Origin: Pholis gunnellus
Taxonomy: Eukaryota; Chordata; Actinopteri; Perciformes; Pholidae
Length of the DNA: 64,000 nt
Assembly (NCBI GenBank): GCA_910591455.2
Contig: OU342816.1
Span: forward strand, 11,474,638 to 11,538,637
Direction: 5' to 3'
A program made the position numbers and the translations under genes. Shown piece after piece: positions 17,901 to 29,100 of this stretch; position 1 is the stretch's first letter, and every line of letters starts with the position of its first letter. The notes beneath the pieces were generated by a model. It saw only the letters and a list, made by a program, of their open reading frames with translations. It did not search any database and was not told the DNA's origin.

Positions 17901-20088
17901 CTATTTCAACTATTTAACAATATCCATTAAGCTAGCTAACTTTTAACTATTAGCTTTACTAATTATTAGCTTCACTATTTTGACTGTTAACCCATTACTT
18001 TTAAAAATGTTTAACTAACGTTAGCTAACTAACCTATTTTATTTAAACCGCTAACATTAACGTTACTTTTAGCTCACTATTTCTATTGTTTATCCAACTT
18101 TTTTGGATTCTTGTACCCCGTTCTTGAATCGTTTATGAATAACCTAAACAGTTCTAACGACAGTTGAATTTATGCATTTTAGCTTTCATTCTTTTCCTGT
18201 GCTTTGTGTGATGGCGCTGTTGCATCTGCCATTTGTTCTCTTCAGTGAAGTGTAATTTGACCCACAATGCATAGCGCAAGAGTTTTATACAAGTCACTCA
18301 TAGGGAAGTTTATGCTACGGTCGATGAGTTCATGCAACAAGTGTCTATCAGGTCTGACTAAAAGTTATGTTTAAGACAAAGACGAGGTCTATGGTCACGC
18401 AACTGGCCGCTGCAGGTTGAAGTGTACTGACTTGGCGTAGGCCTTCTCCAGCAGGGCACTCCAGAATTCGTTGTTGTCTTTTGAGTGACAGTAGATGAGT
18501 TCACCGTTGACTGTCGGCAGCTGGTCGTCCACCACCACATCCACCCACACTCCAAACACCCAGAACTGAAAGTGGAAGATTCCAGCATAGTTCTCTGGGT
18601 GTTTTTGATCCCACTCCTGCGTCGTGTGGTCAGGAATTACCTGGAAACACACACACACACAAACACAATGCAACAAGTGTGATTAATGGGTCATTTCCAG
18701 TGTGTTTTGCAGCTCAGTTACTTTAAGTGTAACTTGGTCCTTGACTTAAATAAAAGCAAAACAGGGAACGTGGAAAAAAACATGTAGTGATGGGTCCAGC
18801 CAGCCAAGGTTCAAACCAGGGACACCCTGCTCAGGGCATGTCTAGGTAACCAATCAAGGCGCCCCTCTTTGTAAACTTTTAAAAGAACTTAATAGATATC
18901 AAAATATGTGACATTGCTGACATTTGATCTTCCATTGGTTCCTCTTCCATAATTGCCATTAACTATTTATTTTTGTTGATGTAAATCTCATTCTCTATCC
19001 TGCTCCCAGATGTTATGTTTTTTTCTCTTCAGCTGCCTTTGGGTGTTTTCTTACCAGTTTTGATTGTCTGCCCCGCCCTGATTAGTTTCACCTGTCCCCC
19101 ATTAGTCCTGCAGTCGCCTCTTTTCCTGCTCACCTGTTCTCACTTCTACAATCAGTCATTATCTACTAGCCTAGTTCACCTTTTCACACATCTATTGTCC
19201 CAGTCCTTCATCGTTTCCACCCTACTTGGTGTTCCAGGTTTTAGTTTCCCATTTCCTTCCTGCCTTCTGTTTCATTTGGACTTTCGAAGTTTATTTAGTC
19301 AATAAATCCTGCTGCTGCCTCCTCATCTGTTGATCTGCTTTTGGGTCCAACCCTACATAAAATATATTGATTTAATAGGTCTGTAATATTGGGATTTGGA
19401 TTGTATAATCTACCAGCAAAGACAAATGTGTCGTTTAAGTCGTTTTGGTTTTACTGACATCGTGCCGCAGGTGAATTACTGCTGACCTGATTTGACCTGA
19501 GCTGCCAACTGGTTACATCATTTTACCCTAACCATTTTCCTTAGTGCTGCTGTACCTGCAGTTTATTCCTTGGAGCTACAGTACATAAGCCTTATTAAAA
19601 TGTGGTTACCAACATTAAAGACGCCAGCCCTTTGGCTCACATGTTCACAACCAAATTAACTCACCCTCTTCCAGAGGTGTGGCTTCAAAGCCAGGCAGGA
19701 GCAGGCTGCAACGAACCAACAGTTTCCCACAACTCCCTGGTTCAGGTCATGGGAGCTGATGCCCTTCACAAACAGATGGGGCTCACTGCTTATCTCCTAC
19801 AACAGAAAAGTGAAGATGGATGTTACACACTTATTCAGCATTCTGGTACAGTAAAATATGACCATATTCATTTGTAGCAATAATTTCATTGCCTGATGTA
19901 CCACTACCACCTGGGCCACTCACCCCTGGACGTTTCCACTCCACATAACCAGGAGGTGGTTTCTTGAAGTACAGCGATGCATTTATGGCTGGGAACTCTG
20001 GATCCTCAAATAGCTTCTTGTCGTTGATACAGTTGCTCTTCAGCTCAGAGTACTGCTGGTTTTTGTACGGGACAGCAGAGGAGAACAT
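11938..20088 (-). CDS. capn6: Calpain-6-type cysteine protease, copy A (643 residues, complete)
   Basis: Twelve coding exons, listed 5' to 3' on the minus strand: 19924-20088, 19665-19796, 18432-18640, 17369-17561, 17097-17287, 16664-16741, 16371-16566, 16152-16274, 14095-14297, 13165-13286, 12937-13073, 11938-12120. The total is 1,932 bases, all phases agree and all borders are GT-AG. The start is the first in-frame ATG, giving MFSSAVPYKNQQY as in the CAPN5/6 family. The calpain protease core (about residues 25-345) has oxyanion Gln75, Cys81 in GNCWFVAA, His251 in KGHAYSVT and Asn283 in MRNPWG, so the triad is complete. Domain III (C2-like, about 345-500) and a C-terminal C2 domain (about 510-640, ADPYVIISCEG) replace the EF-hand domain of classical calpains. 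It is assigned to CAPN6 rather than CAPN5 from the pak3-dcx synteny and length (human CAPN6 is 641). Mammalian CAPN6 lacks the cysteine, so this copy may be an active protease. Confidence 0.93.
13380..13737 (-). mobile_element. hAT-like non-autonomous element remnant in calpain A intron
   Basis: The right end, read on the minus strand, begins TAGGGATGCACCGAT (13723-13737), a terminal form common in fish hAT-type elements. The interior contains repeated GATACC/CCGATA words. The other end is degenerate and I cannot define target-site duplications. The element predates the duplication, since it is also in unit B, where its terminal CGGCCAGAAATCGGTGCA portion has been lost (24,590-24,995). Confidence 0.5.
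14560..14935 (+). mobile_element. Non-LTR retrotransposon 3' tail, only in unit A
   Basis: About 370 bases absent from the matching intron of unit B (junction near 25,920-25,930). Its end, with AAAGACACATTTTCACTGAG followed by an AATAAAGT and a TCTAATCTA tail, is the style of 3' end seen in many fish LINEs. No coding part remains. Insertion after duplication, or deletion from B, are both possible. Confidence 0.5.
17654..17674 (+). repeat. (CA)n microsatellite in calpain A intron
   Basis: A short CA tract preceded by CTCTCT, at the position where unit B has a tetranucleotide repeat instead. Confidence 0.8.
18790..18870 (-). repeat. tRNA-derived SINE-like fragment in calpain A intron
   Basis: On the minus strand it reads as a GGGCGCCTTG..GTTACC..GGTTTGAACC pattern resembling tRNA A- and B-box words. 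It is short, without a clear body or tail, and is shared with unit B, so it predates the duplication. The assignment is tentative. Confidence 0.35.
19006..19360 (+). repeat. Interspersed repeat-like element in calpain A intron
   Basis: Pyrimidine-rich sequence with CCTGATTAGTTTCACCTGTC near the start, AATAAATCCTGC and a terminal TTTTGGGTCCAACCC. It has the composition and ending of a family of teleost dispersed repeats. Unit B retains only its right part (31,560-31,655), the rest being replaced by a LINE insertion. The family is not identified. Confidence 0.4.
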
Positions 20089-20148
20089 GGTCCAGGCGCT
20101 GAAGCTTCACAGCTGCAGAATGATGACAGACACCAGTCGTTTGTCAGA

Positions 20149-20157
20149 CTTTATATA
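20149..20157 (-). promoter_or_regulatory. capn6: TATA box candidate, calpain copy A
   Basis: Minus-strand TATATAAAG lies 61 bases upstream of the copy A start codon and is conserved in copy B. A start about 30 bases downstream would leave a 5' UTR of some 30 bases. An alternative is that transcription starts further out (see the exon candidate ending at 21,950) and splices to a CTGCAG acceptor about 25 bases before the ATG. Confidence 0.5.
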
Positions 20158-20202
20158 GAGTTTAGCTGTTGGGAGGATCTCCCTCTATTCTCCCTCATTT
20201 TT

Positions 20203-20773
20203 GGGGTGAAGCCAGCTTAAGTGCACCCATTAAAAATCTTTACTGCTTAGTTATTCTCAGATCAACAGCCGCCTGCTGTGTGACCCAGAGTCTCTCAAGA
20301 CTAGTAGATGAGCTGAACAGTTCTTGTCAGTACAGATATAAGATGTTATTTATAGCATTTAGAAAAATATCTTCCATAAAATGATAAATCAAGAGACCAC
20401 AGATGGAAAGCGACATTTCTAAAGGTTTCTCACTAAAGCTAAAATTGTTTGTAAACTTATTGGAATAGCTTGGTGTGCTGCAATTATCTGACGGACAAAA
20501 GGAATTCACAAATGTCTTTAAATTTCTTTCTTTTATCCATTAAGACTGACAGGAAAGTAAAAGTACACGTCCTTCCCACATCAACATCAGGCAACAAAAG
20601 GCTGCCACAGTATGTGTGTGTGTGATTGGCAGTTTGTTGATCCGTTTTGACCTAAACTGTGCAGTATTTCAAAGAACAAGAACAAGTAACGTGTTTAAGG
20701 CTGGATATTTCCTCAAAAAAAACATCTTACGGCTATTTATGACACAACACAGCTGTATTCTCTGGAGAATTAC
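20203..20773. other. Unit A-specific 570-base block upstream of the calpain promoter
   Basis: Unit B joins directly across this block (CTCATTTTT to GCGATACTTTAAC near 32,538-32,553). In unit A it starts about 45 bases upstream of the TATA candidate. No transposon ends, tandem repeat or gene was seen, so deletion from B is as likely as insertion in A. Confidence 0.6.
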
Positions 20774-21949
20774 GATATTTTAACTCCTGATCTTTTTGTC
20801 TCGTCACACTGACTACGTCTCAATATAATCATTTTTAATGAAATCTTGATATTTTATGTTTGCCAAGAGTAATACATTAAAGGATACTGAAGTTAATTTA
20901 CTGGAAGCGGCAAGAAAATGCCAGGAAGCGTGATCTTCACAAGAAGACCCAAAACAATATAAATATATTTTAGAAGTTAAACTAATTAGTAGTAAAAAAA
21001 AAGAATTAAACAGATCTGACAGGCAGAGAGAAATTAAATGTCTGGAACTGAAACAGCACCTAATACCTTGGATGTAAATATGAACAAAATACTAGATGTA
21101 ATCTGGAACACAAGAGAAATGGAGAGAAGACGGAAAAACAAAAAATATCCACTGTACCGCTTAGAAAACGTACCTGAAACATGTACCTTCCTGCGTCACA
21201 ATAAAGAAGTTTCCAAATGCTTTACCTGCCTGTATCGCCCTCCCCCGCACAAGAGGCCTACTTATGCCCCACATGCACATTGTTCGAACCACACCCAGGC
21301 TGTTTGTTCAATTCACAATTCATTTTATTACCTTACCTGTTATTGTTTAACGTGACATTAGGAAGGAATGAGATACCTTCAAGACGTCATAGTCACCATA
21401 TGTTTTTGACTGAGAAAATGAATCATTCAGTGGCTCTGGGTGTTCGGGTAAACAAGGTTGTGAGTCTGTGTTATCTGTTTGAGAGTTCCTGGCTAAAGTG
21501 GTCAGGCAGGTTTTTTTTGTTTGGTTATTTGGTCTTCTTTAGTGGATTGTAAGTGTAAAGACAGGTCTGTAAAACGCTACCTTTATTACATCGACAACAT
21601 TCGTTTACAGTATTTGGTCTTATATTCTGCGTTTGGTAATTGTAATATGTGTAAAGGTGACAGCAGGTCACATTCCATTCGGTGCCGGCACTCTGTGGTG
21701 ATATTTGGGACATTGTTTTAAAGTCTTTTAGTCTTTTTCAGCGCTGTCCCAGCAAGAAAACGAACACATCAGATCAGACAACATATATGATCTGGCTGCA
21801 GCCATGTTTAAATATTTCACATTTTAAAGTTTGTACTGACTTGTACCTGAGAAAACTGCTTCGTAAAGTATCAAATGGACACAGAAGTGTAAAACACCCC
21901 TTGTAGACTCATCAGCACGTCATTTAGTAACATAAAAGGTAACACTCAC
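20774..21949. other. Upstream region of calpain A, no gene recognised
   Basis: It is shared with unit B (32,550-33,698) apart from small indels. Several short open frames occur in both units, but they are not conserved in frame across the indels, which argues against coding. It may hold distal regulatory sequence. Confidence 0.5.
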
Positions 21950-22140
21950 CTGTGGTGAGCGGTCTTTTCCTTGCAGTGATGAGCTCAAAACACATTCAAC
22001 GTCCTCTTGTCCTGTTCGATGTGTTCACATCAATCCAACATTTCTGTTTCAAGAAACAGATTCTTCTTGGAACCAAACCCAGTTTCTTCAATATCACTTC
22101 AGGCTACGAGGGCTTCCCCAAACACGTTCATTCGCATACA
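21950..22140 (-). other. capn6: Possible 5' non-coding exon of calpain copy A
   Basis: On the minus strand the sequence ends in CCACAG followed by the strong donor GTGAGT at 21949. It lies 1.9 kb upstream of the start codon, with an acceptor-like TTCTGCAG just before the ATG. The segment is well conserved in unit B (ending at 33699). The far end is arbitrary. There is no transcript evidence, and the TATA box nearer the ATG argues for a different or alternative start. Confidence 0.3.
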
Positions 22141-22374
22141 AACACAGCCTGAAAACTGGTCTGACGAGCACCTCTCTGCAGCAGGAGGTGTTATGCTGAT
22201 TGCAAGGAGGGAGGGAGGGAGACTGAAATTGAACACCTTCTCACTCCCACCACCCAACAACTCATAGGTGAAACAAGCCAACACTTGTCCTTTTTAGCGT
22301 TTGTTATATTACGACAGCAGATGTTAATTTGTTTTGCCTCACCCATAAGGAAATCCTGCTTTTGGCCAGAGATC

Positions 22375-22500
22375 AAACCATTTTTATTTGTGGTTGAAGC
22401 AATAGACTTTTTGAACTTTGAATTGTGCATGGCTGTGTCTTGAGTGTAAAAAACTAAATATTGCAGTTTGGGAACTGGACTGAAATAAAAAGAGGAAGAA
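22375..22500 (+). pseudogene. pak3: Orphan duplicate of the pak3 3' UTR end
   Basis: These bases match 11,161-11,290, the last stretch of the pak3 3' UTR, including the AATAAA (22484-22489), with a few substitutions. No pak3 coding sequence precedes it. It is a by-product of the tandem duplication and marks the junction between units A and B. It could still act as a plus-strand poly(A) site between the calpains. Confidence 0.85.
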
Positions 22501-23142
22501 AACCAGAGTTGTGTTAATGCTATTGTGATTGGTAGGTTGAACTTCTTTCAATCATTTATGCCATTCAGTGTTTTGCATTTTTTTTTATAATCATGAGAAT
22601 AAAACATGATGGAAGAAAGGAGCAGAAGGTGCATTACAGAAATAGATACATTATTATGTCTTGTACAAGTTTTTATGCATAAAGGTGAACATAGAGAACA
22701 AAATTAAACATGTTAAGACTTGAATGACATATTGCTGCCATATCACTCACAATATCTATAGTGCAACATAAAAAAGGAATGATATCTTTGAACACAACTT
22801 ACAAAACATCAATATAAAAATACTTTACAAGTTACACAATGATTTCAAAAGTAAAAAGAGAATTTAAAAGATTAAACATTTGGATCAAAATGACAGGAAT
22901 TGACATTCAGTCCGTCTCAAACTGCCCTGCTCACCTGTCAACTTTGCAAACAATTCACTAACGTGCAAATGATAGTGTAAAATCAGGCACAACCATGGAC
23001 ATCAAACAGCAGAAAGCGAGTTAAACCACAACTGTTCTCAGTGCTTCGATGAAGGCACATGCCAAGTAAGTTTCACAAGATGTTCAGCACATAGTTCACC
23101 ACTTAAAAAACGACTTGGGCCTCGCTCAGGTCAGTGATGAGA
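22501..23142 (-). other. capn6: Calpain copy B 3' UTR / spacer
   Basis: The counterpart of 11,296-11,937. It is almost identical apart from small indels (for example near 22,600). No gene is seen. Confidence 0.5.
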
Positions 23143-26100
23143 TCACATAGCGGTCAGCTGAGTGGCCGTGATAATCCGCACACTGATGTTACCGGGCATC
23201 TCGTCAGCCATCTGCCGTCCTCGCTTCCTCAGCTGAAGCTTCTGAGGCTCGGAGGTGTCCTTCACCGACCCGGTCAGCACCACTTGGCCCATGAACTCGT
23301 CCTTCACTCCGTTGCTGTTCCACACCTGTCGAGTAATTAAATGTATGATTCACCGTCGGATATCATAAAAAGGACAACAGATCATCTGCAGGGCTTTGAC
23401 GGAGTGGTTGGTGACTCTGATTTGATTATGTTGAGCGATAATGTCATCAAGCAAAGATCATGTCCTGTGCTTTCAATTACTGCTGATTATAAGCTGCCAT
23501 TACATGTCAGTTGATCAATGTCAGCTTTTCTGGTTTATGGACTCAGTCAGTTAATTTTCTCATTATTATTAGTTATTGTGAGCACCGAACATATATTAGA
23601 AAATAAAATAAATGTGAAAAAATGTAAATAAAAAACTGGTTTTCTTATTAGTCTATATTGAATTTATCTTTTTATGAAAGACTTTCCACACCATTGAAAC
23701 TAATACTGTGGAGCTAATAATATCCAAGCACTAGTTTTATTAAAATAGGGGTTTGTTTGCTTTGTAGTGTAAAAACCAACCAGACCTGCAAAAGCACATT
23801 GTATCTTATTTTTCAATACGAAAACACTCAAATCTGACTTTAACAAGTATATTAGGGGCTGCTTAACAAGTTACTTGTTTTATTTATTATTATAAATAAA
23901 TTAAAGGGTTATGTTTCTCAAACATTCTCCAACACTTTGCTCCCAAAACCATTTAAAAACATATTCGATCACTGAATAATGCCTCGTCTTTGAGCTTAAA
24001 ACAAAACTGCTTTTCTGAGTCTGAAGTTGACATTTTCAAGATTCATGGTTTCCACAGGACAGTGACCCACCATGCATTTCTACCGCCAGTCACTGAGATT
24101 AATTACAGTCATAAGGATGAGAGGGATGCCATCTTACCGCCACAGTTATGGGCTTTCTGAGCTTCTTCCTGTAGAAAATGCCGCTGGTTGTAAACTCTGG
24201 TTGCAGGGTGTCCTTCTTGATGGTGGATCGTACCGACCGGCCCTCACAGGATATAATGACATACGGGTCTGCACCTGCATGAGAACATGTAAAGATCTAT
24301 TTCAGCAAACCATATCGGCTCATCACACTTATTAGTAGATTTCAGGTAAAAGTCTGGCTTGTGTAAAGTCCTCTAACCTCCTGTACGGTCCTGGTTCTGC
24401 AGATCCTCAGCTCCGTGGACGTAGACGTGAGTCACAGCTTGTGGGTATCCAAAGAATGAACTACAGCATTTTACCTGTGGCTCATCCTCCGTCAGATCCC
24501 TGCAAGAGAAGAGGAGAATTTAAGGACCAGGAGAGGACCTATATCTTTGTACTCTCACCTCGATCTTGCAATCATCAATTTGGACACTTTTCCAGTTTTC
24601 AATAGCGATACCTGGGTTTTATTATCAGCCGACACCAAGTCCCGTTCAGATACCAGTGTTTGATTAATAAGATACACGCCTCACTGTGGAAGAGACTGGC
24701 AACACCAGACTTGACCTAAACACTGCTTTCCTATCTTTGTAAAACAAAAGCTAACAAATAAATACATAGATATGAATTAATTGAGTTATTATAAAAATAA
24801 TAAATTGTACAGAAGCAATTTGTTGAAAAGAATCTTCAAAACATTTAAATTCAAGTGTAAAACTTTAATGCAGCAAAAAAATAGTCTAAACTAAGATAAT
24901 ACAAATTCCAGGACCGTATTTATATAGTATGAAACTGAATCGAATGGAGCGGCGCCATTGACACCGATAACCAAGCTATTTGAGTCAGTATCCCTAGAGC
25001 CAATATGATTTGGTGTTAGTCTGTCAACAAGAACTTCAGCAACAAAATCCTTGGCCAAGAAAAGCAGTGGGATTGGAATGTTACTGTGCAAGGGATTAAT
25101 GTGAACATAATTGTAATGTCTCTATTCTCCAAAACAGTCACTTTTGAGTGCTTTCTTTGGATAAAATCCCTCCATTAGTCTCTGAATTGAACAGTGAAAG
25201 AACAGCTGTGTTCAGGCTCAGTGTCTCTTAAGACCTGATAATTGTTAGTGAATGTTACATTTCTGTCTGACAACATAAAACACAGCCATGCTGCTGATTT
25301 ACAACTACACACAGCCGCTGGTTCGACACCAGACCTCCACCACAGACGTACCTGCAGCCTGAGTCCACATCGGTGAATACTCGGATCATGTAGTCCCCCA
25401 GCGTGTAAGGCTTGAAGGTGGAGGGGATGATGACGTAACGGCCCTGTTGGAGCGTGCATCTCGTGAACACCGCCCGAGCGTTGATGTAGCGGGACTTGGC
25501 CACTGACCGCTGGGTCAGGATGTCGTGCATCCGATACTCCCTGTTCAGTTCCACCTGGAAAAGGAAAAGCATTTAAAAAAATAATAATAATAATAATAAT
25601 AATAAAGAAATCACTGACCAGATCACTCACTGTACTCGTCAGATATAAAGTCTGGCACGTGATTATAACAATGAGTGTTACATGCATTTCATTTACATGT
25701 GCACTCAAGTATCCTGGTTAGGATTGTGTTTTTGCAGTATTCAGGAAATGTGTTTGCGCACGTTAATATCTTATCCAGGTTTTGAGTAACCTGGATAAGA
25801 TATTTCATTAGAAATCACACTATGGCACCTCATTTAGGTTTTAGAACATTTTTTGTTTGCAGAACAAAGCGGCTCAGATGGTGAAAAATTAAGACACAAG
25901 TGATGATCGGAAATTCAATTTGTGGTGGTTAAATGGTTTAAACAGTATCTGAAGGAGTGATAATAAAATGTTTGCTGCCTACACAGATTCTTCTGCCTCC
26001 TGGTGGTAGAAAAATACATTTAAAAAAAGTGTGTATTCTATGGACAGAGTAATATAATTATTACACTGGTAAGCTAAATGGTGTGTCAATTAGGCAAAAA

Positions 26101-29100
26101 GTAAAAACGGCTTATCCTGCATATTCTTCTTTTTTGGGTAGTTAACAGCCAGCCATAGTTTGACATAATAGTCATAGTACTCCTCCAGGCTTTCACCGAG
26201 TTGCCCTCAAGATGTCCACTAATACATTTTAATTAAAATGTGTATTCTGGTTCATAACTGTCAATCTGATAAAAGAAATACCAGACTGAAAGTCCTTCTT
26301 CAACCACTGATAATCTTCTCAAACAGGGAAACACAAGGTGTTGTGGGTGACAACATAGAAAGCAGAGAATGTGGACACAGTGTCTGGACTCCGTCAGATG
26401 AAGGAGGAGGATACATCACTGGTATGATGACCATAGATGACCAGGGTTAAATTCAGGTTCAGGCTCACAGCAGTGCAACAGGCCGTACGCACACAGCTTG
26501 CTTTCTTAGTCACATGCTCCTTGTGGCATCAGCATTTATTGCTGTCCAGAACTGCCCCTTTGGCAGCACTTCTGTCAGAGTGATAAGAGTGTGTAGTGTG
26601 TAGTGTGTAGTGTGTGCGTGTGTTTGAATTTAGCCAGGACTCTAACAAGTATTAGGGGAAATGTGATGTCAGTTTCACTGCATATGTTTACATTACCTCA
26701 TTTGAATATGATAATCTAATAAGTAGGATAAAATCTAGTTTGGCAAGTTTACATTTGCATGAAAGGACAGCATTGACTTTGCAGTTTAACACTTAGTTAA
26801 GACCTCTACTGAAACACATTACTGAGTTTTATTTGTCTCTATAAAAGTTCTAGACATAATTATCTCTATTGTAGAATTCTACATTTCAAGTAGAGGTTTT
26901 AGTTTCATGTACAGTATATTGTAATTTAGAAGGAATCGCTTTTTTATAAATCTGGTCCAACCACCAAATATGCCCATGATGCATGAGATTTAAAAAGAAG
27001 GCAGCTGTACAGGTGACTGAACTCTTTGCACTTTACTGGGAGTTTAGAAGGAATTGTCACTAACTGTGTTTGGTTCCCCTCTGTTGTTCGTATTGAAACA
27101 ATCAACTAAAGTACGTGCATTTGTTGCATTTAATCATGTGGGATTTAGGCTCTTGTTGAAATGGTCCGATAAACCTAAAAAGTCATGTCTGCCTGTCATT
27201 ACAATCACATAACTGTTCACTGTTTGCTCAACAAAAGAGTAGAAAAGTCAAATGATGCCAATTTCTTTGACCAAAACCAAACTGACAAAACTACCCTGTT
27301 TTCCTCCTTAAATAAACTGACCTTTGACTAACGTCTGCGTCCCACACGAACACCATTTCCTCTGTAGTGAACTCATCACTGGTCACGAATCCTTAAAATC
27401 TTTTAACGTTATATACCCCTGATTTATGATGACATAAGCAGTTATAGATCGCTTGTCAAACATGAATTCATAGATTAATAAAGTATGGTGGACGTATTAC
27501 CTTGAAGACATTGAAGCCAATGACTAGATTTTCTCCTTGACCATATTTTCTGTGGCTCTTCATGTCTTTCTGTTGCAAAGCAATCAGAACCTCATCGGCC
27601 TCCTTTGTAACATCAAACGAGTACTGCAAAAGAAGAAGAGGTGGAACATTAGTTATAATAAATGTGTACATGTGCATGAACACAGGTGATGTGAGGAAAC
27701 CATTCAGAGCCTGCAGTACCTGTGGGTTCTGCAGGTATGTCAGCTTGTGGTTATCGCAGCCACCGCAGCGGTTTAAGAGCGGCTCAACGTTTTTGGTCCA
27801 CCTCCCAAAGTGCACAACCTCATTCCAATTCTTATGGACACTGATCAGAGAGGTATTGATGACACGGCAAACATCTGCATTTGTAAAGAACTTGCACCAG
27901 TCTGTGAATTCCATCCTGTCAAAATGAACACAAAATGTATTATTACACTCTGAAAGAGGAGATAAACTCAACAGGTTGACCGTTGTGATTAAAGGAACTT
28001 AAAATCGCTCACCAAAACTCCCCATCGTCCTCGACTGTGATGCCAAGATTGTCCCTCTCCAGATCACCAACCTTTGACCATTCCTCAGAGCTGACAAACA
28101 GCAAGCAAAGCAATTGAAGATGATTAATGCACTTATGAATTACTACGTTATAGATCCACCTTTTGAGTCATAAAATACAGCTTTTGCTTTTTCACAAAGA
28201 ATTGGTCCTCAAGTCCTCAACATCTCACAACAGAAGAGAAGGTTGACCATTATCAACTTCTCTGCTGTCCCTCCATATGCACTGTCCTTGTTTTCAACAA
28301 AATATGGCAAATTAACATCTTAATCATGATACACAACCCTTGTGAGCAGGAGTGTATGGTTTGCACAGCCCTCACTTCCTGCTCTTCATCTGGTTAGAAC
28401 TACAACAGTCTAAGAAATGGACTTAAAGCACTCCTCACCTGTCACTCCAGGCTCCGTTCCACTCAGTCTTGCCCCAGGGGTTCCTCATGCGGATCAGAGG
28501 AATGGTTTCGTTCTTGAAGTAGGCCAGCAGTCCGTGACCCATGCGCACTTTCTTCACTGCAGTTACTGAGTATGCATGGCCTTTCACCAGGCCGTTTGCC
28601 ATTCGGGATTCAATCTCATGAGGCTCTGCCTGGTGAAATTATTAAGACAACTGTTCAGTATCTCTGAAGTATAGAGACAAAGAATTAAAACGTGCAGGAA
28701 GAGCACAGACCGTAATTGAGCAGCTTATCATTCCTCCACGGTCGTAGGCCTTTAGCAGATCCTCAAACAGCTGGTCTTGTTTTTTCTGGTCCTTATAGTA
28801 AGCATCTTTCTCCAGGTTGATGGCTTCCGCCACAGCGCCACTGAAATCCACCACAGCATCTCCGGTGTTTCCCCCCTCCAAGGCCTCATAGCAGCCAGTA
28901 AGCCTGGATGTGAAAGGTGCAAGGTAAACCAAAGTTAAGTAAGAAGTTTGATGTGTTACAGAAACATGAAAATATATGCAGTCATACATACATACATACA
29001 TACATACATACATACATACATACATACATACATACAAATCAGGGCCAGTTGCATAAAATGTGTTTAAGACTAATTTTGGCCTGAGAGTGGTCTGAGATTG

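Larger units (their letters stand above)
11161..22371 (+). repeat. Tandem duplication unit A (about 11.2 kb, direct)
   Basis: The whole span aligns by eye, in the same orientation, with 22,375-34,109. It includes the last about 120 bases of the pak3 3' UTR, the complete calpain copy A, its introns and about 2.2 kb upstream of its start. Left homology begins near AAAC at 11,161 (matching 22,375). Right homology ends at GGCCAGAG near 22,370 (matching 34,107). Blocks present only here include a LINE tail about 14,560-14,930 and a segment 20,203-20,773 beside the promoter. Intron identity in segments I checked is about 97-99%. Confidence 0.93.

Noticed and set aside
21038..21552. Two overlapping frames upstream of calpain A
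   Set aside because: The counterpart region in unit B has indels that shift the frames, so the coding potential is not preserved.
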